64,000 nt of DNA. It comes from Paenibacillus dakarensis (lineage in GTDB: Bacteria > Bacillota > Bacilli > Paenibacillales > Paenibacillaceae). The notes under the pieces were generated by a model. The model was not told the origin of the DNA, did not search any database, and saw only the letters and a list, made by a program, of their open reading frames with translations. The DNA is taken from positions 16,887-80,886 of the forward strand of contig NZ_CDSE01000009.1 in assembly GCF_001373415.1 (NCBI RefSeq). Reading direction: 5' to 3'. Made by a program: the position numbers and the translations under genes. Shown here piece after piece: positions 59,884 to 64,000 of the stretch (position 1 is its first letter; the number at the start of each line of letters is the position of its first letter).

Positions 59884-59924
59884 ATGTCTGGTCTTCGAAA
59901 TTTGAGACCGGGCATTTTTTTGTA
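59884..59924 (+). terminator. Terminator of the sugar-kinase operon
   Basis: ATGTCTGGTCT and AGACCGGGCAT pair with one mismatch around TTCGAAATTTG; TTTTTTT follows. Confidence 0.85.
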
Positions 59925-59945
59925 CGCTATGCAGTGAATTCAATG

Positions 59946-59983
59946 AAAAAAGCTAAACACATCAGAGTGTGCTTAGCTTTTTT
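59946..59983. terminator. Bidirectional terminator for the second L,D-transpeptidase
   Basis: AAAAAAGCTAA pairs with TTAGCTTTTTT around a CACA/TGTG inner stem. Sits between convergent genes, serving mainly the minus-strand gene. Confidence 0.85.
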
Positions 59984-59996
59984 GCGGATAATTAGA

Positions 59997-60515
59997 TTAT
60001 TTTTGAATGAGTACAGGAGTATTCATCTTCACCTTGTCAAACAGCCAGCGAACATCTTTATTATGCATTCGTATACAGCCTTCAGAAACGTATTTGCCTA
60101 TAGATGCTTCATTATTGTTGCCGTGAATAGCGTAAGCATAACTGGTTTTGCCATTGATTTTTACATTAATACCGAGCCACCTGTCACCTAGTGGATTCCT
60201 GGGATCCCCGCCTTTAATCTTTTCTTTATAATAAGGCCTGTTTTTTGTTTTTTCATGAATTTTGAACAACCCTTCGGGCGTATAGGTAGGTTTCCTTCCT
60301 GTGGCAACCGGAAATGTCTTGATAAGTATACCCTTCTCGTAGTAAGTCAGCTTGTTGCTGGATTTATCAATGATTATAAACTGCGGATAATTCGCATATT
60401 TACTGCTCAGCTTCTGAGCACTGGCGGCGTCCGCTTGGTTCCAGACAGGGAAGAGACACACAAGAAGCAAGGTAAAGATAAGTACACGTGTTAAAGACTT
60501 GAAGATGTTAATCAC
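59997..60515 (-). CDS. Secreted L,D-transpeptidase (YkuD), 172 aa
   Basis: A signal peptide (residues about 1-31, LIFTLLLVCLFPVWNQADAA) leads to the catalytic domain with AYAIHGNNNEASIGKYVSEG (His131) and CIRMH (Cys147). It cross-links peptidoglycan outside the membrane. It differs from the short, signal-less copy at 33575. Full length for a single-domain YkuD protein. GAAAAGAGGTG precedes ATG 60515. Confidence 0.92.
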   Translation of the reverse strand: MINIFKSLTRVLIFTLLLVCLFPVWNQADAASAQKLSSKYANYPQFIIIDKSSNKLTYYEKGILIKTFPVATGRKPTYTPEGLFKIHEKTKNRPYYKEKIKGGDPRNPLGDRWLGINVKINGKTSYAYAIHGNNNEASIGKYVSEGCIRMHNKDVRWLFDKVKMNTPVLIQK

Positions 60516-60691
60516 CTCTTTTCGCTATTCCAGTGTATGCGATTGAACTCGAAAGGTGCCGGTATTTAATGTTTTTATGTATGGGTACAAGTCGACTTTT
60601 TTGATGCTGGCTGATGGAGAAGAGAAACCGCGATATGTAATATACGTTACTTTCCGGAAAAAGGAAACCATTAATTTTGAAATTTTAGCAT

Positions 60692-60761
60692 AAAAAAACC
60701 TTTAAGCTCGTCAAGGCAGTCCACCTGAATACGATGGCTCTGCTGCTTTCAAGCTTAAAGG
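60692..60761 (-). terminator. Terminator of the 51-aa gene
   Basis: On the minus strand CCTTTAAGCTT pairs with AGCTTAAAGG with inner CAG/CTG stems, and a run of T follows. The remaining DNA between 60516 and 60785 has no gene. Confidence 0.75.
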
Positions 60762-60785
60762 CAGATTTTATGGTCTAATATACCT

Positions 60786-60941
60786 CTACTGCTCTTGCCC
60801 GGTTGTTTTTTCGTAAGCAATGAGTGTGACCTCTTTGCCTGAGAGGCTTGCGATCTCTGCTTCAGCTGATTTTATTGCATCAACGGTCTGCTCATCTTCA
60901 CTGAGAGATGCGATCTTATACTCCTCCGTTTTAATATTCAT
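60786..60941 (-). CDS. Small hypothetical protein, 51 aa
   Basis: On the minus strand ATG 60941 follows GGATGGTGAGTCAAAG and the frame encodes MNIKTEEYKIASLSEDEQTV, DAIKSAEAEIASLSGKEVTL and IAYEKTTGQEQ. Acidic and helical with a hydrophobic strand, followed by its own terminator. No family recognised, but codon use and signals are good. Confidence 0.75.
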   Translation of the reverse strand: MNIKTEEYKIASLSEDEQTVDAIKSAEAEIASLSGKEVTLIAYEKTTGQEQ

Positions 60942-61048
60942 CTTTGACTCACCATCCTTTCGTTAGGGTGCAATATACACTGATAAAGTTTTCCCTGATG
61001 GAGGATATTAAATACTGGTGAAGGATTTGTGAATACGGTAGAAAATTT

Positions 61049-61264
61049 ATGAAAAAAATTGGGAGAAATGGATTCGAACCTTCCATTACAGGTTATAATA
61101 ATAACAAGTGGGAAGTGGTTTCAATCATTCAGCACACGGAAAGAAGTCATGTCATTCCGAAAGGTTGTTGGTTTACCATGAGCTCCCTGAAATGGAAAAG
61201 AAAACGGTCGAAGTTTCGGCGGTTTTTCAAAGGAAAACACCCTAGCAATTGGAAAGTTGCTTAG
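61049..61264 (+). CDS. Doubtful basic small protein, 71 aa
   Basis: An open frame encodes a very basic C-terminus (SLKWKRKRSKFRRFFKGKHP) and ends 27 bases before a strong terminator, which is the main argument for it. No ribosome site stands before ATG 61049 or the internal ATG 61178. It may be decayed or an RNA gene instead. Confidence 0.3.
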   Translation: MKKIGRNGFEPSITGYNNNKWEVVSIIQHTERSHVIPKGCWFTMSSLKWKRKRSKFRRFFKGKHPSNWKVA

Positions 61265-61291
61265 ATCATACAATCGCTTCCCACGAATAGG

Positions 61292-61319
61292 GCCCTGTGG
61301 ATACTCCACAGGGCTTTTT
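61292..61319 (+). terminator. Strong terminator without a clear gene upstream
   Basis: GCCCTGTGGA (61292-61301) and TCCACAGGGC (61305-61314) pair perfectly over TAC; TTTTTG follows. Confidence 0.9.
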
Positions 61320-61490
61320 GTTGTAAATGGCTATAGTCCTCGGGATTTTGGTGCTGTTTGTACTAGCGGTGCTTATGATCAGGACAATTATTTAATTTCT
61401 GTGGGAAGTTTTATGAATTACTAAGGTATATTTAAGTTTCCTTTAAGATTTGCAGATTATTATAAAGATACCCCTTTTAAGATATAGAGC

Positions 61491-61530
61491 AGAAGCTTCT
61501 CCGCGCCAGCATGGAGAAGCTTCTTTGTGT
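61491..61530 (+). terminator. Second orphan terminator
   Basis: AGAAGCTTCTCC (61491-61502) pairs perfectly with GGAGAAGCTTCT (61513-61524); TTTGTGTTGTT follows. No gene of normal size lies between it and the terminator at 61292. Confidence 0.8.
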
Positions 61531-61614
61531 TGTTCGTGGGATATTAGTCTCTTCCTGAATCGAATCGACTTTAAGACATGGTAGAGGTTTATTGTTTGAG
61601 GAGTACGTTATGAA

Positions 61615-61872
61615 TTATAAGGTTGTAATTCCTGTGGTAGATAATCTGTTCTTTTCCTTTGCTTTCTTAAATGGAATCAATCTACTCACATGTTCGACTT
61701 CATCCAAAGGCACCCACACACGGCCATAAGCACTCCGCAACTCTAAACGATCGATGCAGCTCTCGGGTATACCGTGCATTACTTCACCACTAATAAGATG
61801 TATCATCACGATTTGCTTTTTCTGTATGGCTGCTTTTATCTCGTTAATCAACTTCTTCACCTCAAGGTCCAT
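61615..61872 (-). CDS. Sm/SH3-like small protein, 85 aa
   Basis: Minus-strand ATG 61872. A helix (LEVKKLINEIKAAIQ) leads to strands QIVMIHLISGEVMHGIPESC, DRLELRSAYGRVWVPLDEVE and HVSRLIPF, the order of a small Sm/SH3 barrel, followed by a basic tail. No ribosome site is obvious, and the function is unknown. It shares strand style with the protein at 31851, though I see no clear homology. Confidence 0.6.
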   Translation of the reverse strand: MDLEVKKLINEIKAAIQKKQIVMIHLISGEVMHGIPESCIDRLELRSAYGRVWVPLDEVEHVSRLIPFKKAKEKNRLSTTGITTL

Positions 61873-62032
61873 AGAACTACGTACATTTTATCAGGTGCAG
61901 GGAAATTTAACTATACTTTTAATTCCAGAGTTCAAGATGAATGTGATTTATAGAATCTGTATTGCCTAAATAGTAAATTATACCTATGATTATACAGTGT
62001 TTGTGTATCGTGCAAATTAATCCTGTAAATAA

Positions 62033-62067
62033 GAAAAACCCCTGCGGCTTACTGCCACAAGGGTTCT
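62033..62067 (-). terminator. Terminator of tRNA-Val
   Basis: On the minus strand AACCCTTGTGGC pairs with GCCGCAGGGGTT over AGTAA, then TTTTTCTT. Nine bases after the tRNA 3' end. Confidence 0.85.
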
Positions 62068-62075
62068 CGTTGATG

Positions 62076-62148
62076 ATCTGTAGTGGGCTCGAACCACTGA
62101 CCCCTACCCTGTCAAGATAGTGCTCTCCCAGCTGAGCTAACAGATCAT
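62076..62148 (-). tRNA. tRNA-Val (anticodon GAC)
   Basis: Acceptor GATCTGT pairs with ACAGATC, discriminator A, D-arm TAGCTCAGCTGGGAGAGCA, anticodon loop TTGACAG with GAC (plus-strand GTC at 62113-62115), T-arm AGTGG-TTCGAGC-CCACT. CCA is not encoded. A single-gene unit with its own terminator. Confidence 0.95.
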
Positions 62149-62271
62149 GAAAATATGTAGCTTTATATTATCAGCTGGCCCTAAGGGTGTCAATGCTTTT
62201 CTCGTTATAAAAACAGGCGGGCTGGTTCACACTATGGATAGCATGATTTTTCCATAAGGAGAGAAGACAGC

Positions 62272-62538
62272 ATGATAGCCCGAAAGTTTCTTCACCGCAG
62301 CTCAGCCCAGCTTTTCACTGTATTTTTAGCTGTTCTATGGCTTAGTGGTTGCAGTATTCCATCCAGAGTATTACCAGAAACGCAGGAAACAGTTCAGCCC
62401 GCTGCACCGGTTCTGCGAGATGTCTATGAACGATCAGTGAATAAGGATGTGTACTCCAGGGACAGCCGCCGGGGAGAGAGTATCCTTCCCGAACCGTCTA
62501 TGCTGCAAGAGGCTCCAATCCGGGATTCAACTCAATAG
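62272..62538 (+). CDS. Small lipoprotein, 88 aa
   Basis: ATG 62272 follows AAGGAGAGAAGACAGC. A lipoprotein signal ends LWLSGC (Cys about 27); the mature part is polar, rich in Pro, Arg, Glu and Ser and likely disordered. No family recognised. Possibly spore or envelope associated. Confidence 0.75.
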   Translation: MIARKFLHRSSAQLFTVFLAVLWLSGCSIPSRVLPETQETVQPAAPVLRDVYERSVNKDVYSRDSRRGESILPEPSMLQEAPIRDSTQ

Positions 62539-62566
62539 CATACGGGAAGGAATGAATATCCAGAAC

Positions 62567-62604
62567 GTAAAAACCGTCGACCAATAGTGGCTGACGGTTT
62601 TATG
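62567..62604. terminator. Bidirectional terminator
   Basis: AAACCGTC (62571-62578) pairs with GACGGTTT (62593-62600), with CCA/TGG inside. A-rich and T-rich flanks serve the lipoprotein gene and the convergent small gene. Confidence 0.8.
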
Positions 62605-62612
62605 GCATGTGA

Positions 62613-62723
62613 TTATTCTTCATCCCATTTACGGGAGTAGCCTTTTTTGATGGTATAGAACATGGGGTAAATCAATATCACCGAAATGACAACAGCCCAG
62701 AAAATAGTGCCCCCAATACCCAT
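62613..62723 (-). CDS. Small single-pass membrane protein, 36 aa
   Basis: Minus-strand ATG 62723. Encodes MGIGGTIFWAVVISVILIYP followed by MFYTIKKGYSRKWDEE. One membrane helix with a positive then acidic cytoplasmic tail. AAAGGAG lies 13 bases upstream, slightly far, but in-frame upstream codons include a stop, so this is the only start. Ends at a bidirectional terminator. Confidence 0.7.
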   Translation of the reverse strand: MGIGGTIFWAVVISVILIYPMFYTIKKGYSRKWDEE

Positions 62724-62766
62724 GCCTGCTCGTCAACTCCTTTCTACATGAAGCGTTTTAATTTAC

Positions 62767-62795
62767 TATACAGGAAAACTAAAATTTTGTATAAT
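62767..62795 (+). promoter_or_regulatory. Promoter of the acetyltransferase gene
   Basis: TATACA (62767-62772), 17-bp spacer and TATAAT (62790-62795). The -10 box overlaps ATG 62794, which rules that ATG out as a start. Confidence 0.6.
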
Positions 62796-62853
62796 GATTC
62801 AACTTGACTTAGCTGGATATGCAGCAAATTTACCCGAAGATGAGGTGTTTGAA

Positions 62854-63297
62854 TTGGCAGCAGAGATTATAAATGTAACGACAGAGGAACAGCTGCGTGA
62901 AGCGCTGGATATTCGTATGGAGGTATTCGTACAGGAGCAGAAGGTGCCGGCTGATCTGGAGATTGATGAGTACGATACACTGGAAGCCGACGCGTTTCAT
63001 ATCCTGATTAAATATGACGGAGAGTATGCGGCAACGGGCCGGGTGATCTATTACAATAAAGACTCAGCTAAAATGCAGCGCATTGCCGTTCGTAAGGCTT
63101 ATCGCTCCAAGGGATTAGGCCGGGTGCTTTTGATGGCTATGGAGACTCAGGCGAGGGAGCTGAAGCTTCTGTACTCTGTACTTGATGCGCAGTGTCAGGC
63201 CGAGGGATTTTACAGTAAGCTCGGTTATGTGACCGTTTCAGACGAGCCTTTCGATGATGCGGGCATTCCTCATGTGCGGATGAAAAAAGAATTATAA
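62854..63297 (+). CDS. GNAT acetyltransferase, YjcF/ElaA-like, 147 aa
   Basis: TTG 62854 is chosen because ATG 62794 is inside the promoter -10 box and GATGAGGTG lies just upstream of the TTG. Acetyl-CoA site and fold: TTEEQLREALDIRMEVFVQE at the start, GRVIYYNKDSAKMQRIAVRK, then YRSKGLGRVLLMAME (the CoA loop) and AEGFYSKLGYVTVSDEPFDD. Substrate unknown; close family members act on small amines or protein N-termini. Confidence 0.85.
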   Translation: MAAEIINVTTEEQLREALDIRMEVFVQEQKVPADLEIDEYDTLEADAFHILIKYDGEYAATGRVIYYNKDSAKMQRIAVRKAYRSKGLGRVLLMAMETQARELKLLYSVLDAQCQAEGFYSKLGYVTVSDEPFDDAGIPHVRMKKEL

Positions 63298-63334
63298 TTC
63301 CTGCCGCTGATTCTTATATGAAGCGAATTAACAG

Positions 63335-63381
63335 AAAAGGGCATCCCGGCAAAGACTCCTGGTCTTCGGGAATGCCCTTTT
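63335..63381. terminator. Bidirectional terminator
   Basis: AAAAGGGCAT (63335-63344) pairs with ATGCCCTTTT (63372-63381), with CCCG/CGGG inside. Between convergent genes. Confidence 0.85.
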
Positions 63382-63397
63382 AATGTGATTCGAATCC

Positions 63398-63634
63398 TTA
63401 GAATATCGGCAGGTTATCCAGGTTATTGCTTGGATCACCATCGGCATTGGACCGCAGATGCATTTCATCATCACGCCCGCGGAACACATTAAGATTCTTG
63501 ATCTCGTTATTCTGAACCATTTGCTGCGCGGTTTTATAATCGACAACACTGCCTGTATTCAGCTTTAGCTGAACGATGTCACCATCACCATTTTTACGAA
63601 CGGCAACGACTTCTGCTTGTTGATTCATACCCAT
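63398..63634 (-). CDS. DUF3892 protein, 78 aa
   Basis: ATG 63634 follows GGGAGGCGATAATT; the longer frame upstream has no ribosome site. Matches DUF3892: AEVVAVRKNGDGDIVQLKLN, SVVDYKTAQQMVQNNEIKNL and the acidic end SNADGDPSNNLDNLPIF. Small proteins of this type are common in Bacillales; function unknown. Confidence 0.8.
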   Translation of the reverse strand: MGMNQQAEVVAVRKNGDGDIVQLKLNTGSVVDYKTAQQMVQNNEIKNLNVFRGRDDEMHLRSNADGDPSNNLDNLPIF

Positions 63635-63706
63635 AATTATCGCCTCCCAAGATGTAGTATCCCCTGGGTAAGCGCTCATCTATTCTTCTGAAAATGAACT
63701 TTGCAG

Positions 63707-64000
63707 CTACAGTGTATAAAGACGTCCTTGCTCCAGAAACTGCATGGCACGGGTGTGGCCCTCAAAGCGCTTCATTTCATCCCCGTAATGCATGAGATAT
63801 ATTTTCTTCTGTATATCTTCAGGCAGGCTCAGCAGCTCTTCCAGTGTCGTATGTACTGCTCCAACTCCTTCAAGCTGACATTCATGCAAAATAATCTCAC
63901 AGCCCCGTTCATTCACCAATTGTACAAGAAGATCAGGATTAAAGGTCATATCTGCACTATAAAAAACACGGTCATTGAAATAGATGGAGTAACTGTTCTT
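63707..64000 (-). CDS. MBL-fold metallohydrolase, C-terminal part (cut by window edge)
   Basis: The minus-strand frame is open to the right edge, giving 98 residues from [20 protein letters not shown] to the stop. It shows the late part of a beta-lactamase-like fold: [12 protein letters not shown] (metal Asp), [11 protein letters not shown] and [14 protein letters not shown] followed by [10 protein letters not shown] (metal His). A hydrolase of RNase Z or related type. The true start is beyond 64000. Confidence 0.8.
   Translation of the reverse strand, partial: KNSYSIYFNDRVFYSADMTFNPDLLVQLVNERGCEIILHECQLEGVGAVHTTLEELLSLPEDIQKKIYLMHYGDEMKRFEGHTRAMQFLEQGRLYTL

Noticed and set aside
61327..61395. 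22-codon hydrophobic frame between two terminators
   Set aside because: No ribosome site, because the previous terminator ends just before the ATG. Might be a toxin-like peptide, but unsupported.

Overview
The window is a Gram-positive, Firmicutes-type chromosome, most likely Paenibacillus or a close relative. This rests on LplB/YtcP-type permeases without a dedicated ATPase, a YesM/YesN-type two-component pair, a copper-amine-oxidase-like stalk domain in the phage lysin, DUF3892 and YflT-like proteins, strong AGGAGG ribosome sites and many GTG/TTG starts. Genus is inferred from gene content only.

Positions 1 to about 30,690 are one end of a prophage with a contractile (PBSX/XkdK-type) tail. 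Its DNA is visibly different from the flanking host: dense in CG dinucleotides, with many TTA/CTC leucine codons and few CTG. The order is: small early/regulatory genes (1-3,490) with two nearly identical promoters; a RepL-like replication gene followed by direct repeats (3,660-4,600); two tiny genes and a hairpin-rich stretch (4,690-5,370); small terminase; a serine recombinase on the opposite strand with its own promoter; large terminase, portal, scaffold, head fibre, decoration protein and major capsid (6,786-12,598); head-tail connectors (12,598-15,584); sheath, tube, a tail assembly chaperone with a canonical A AAA AAC -1 frameshift site, tape measure, hub, baseplate and fibre (15,635-25,591); lysis genes (25,940-27,243); then a membrane protein, a small repressor, iteron-like repeats, a zinc microprotein, an FtsK-like translocase and a Replic_Relax protein (27,371-30,533). 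The prophage meets host DNA at an intact tRNA-Leu(UAA) (30,693-30,778). No integrase is in view, so it probably lies left of the window.

Positions 31,151-37,140 hold host genes: ung, a membrane permease of the AI-2E family, an L,D-transpeptidase, a secreted beta-propeller protein and a YflT-like stress protein. Two fragments at 36,395-36,619 show that this stretch went through a tandem duplication followed by decay.

Positions 37,303-59,877 form a glycan-catabolism locus. A sensor kinase and AraC-type response regulator precede a lipoprotein binding protein and two permeases. These are followed by five cytoplasmic enzymes for mannose-rich glycans (GH3, GH38, GH125, GH130, GH38). A second transcription unit follows: SIS-domain sugar-phosphate isomerase/deaminase, DeoR regulator, ROK kinase, class II aldolase and PfkB kinase. 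It is preceded by a perfect 21-bp inverted repeat. Together they could import N-glycan-like mannosides, trim them inside the cell and send a hexose or hexosamine phosphate to triose phosphates.

Positions 59,997-64,000 carry a second L,D-transpeptidase, several very small genes, tRNA-Val(GAC), a small lipoprotein, a GNAT acetyltransferase, a DUF3892 protein and the C-terminal part of an MBL-fold hydrolase cut by the window edge. No CRISPR array, rRNA or intact insertion sequence was seen.
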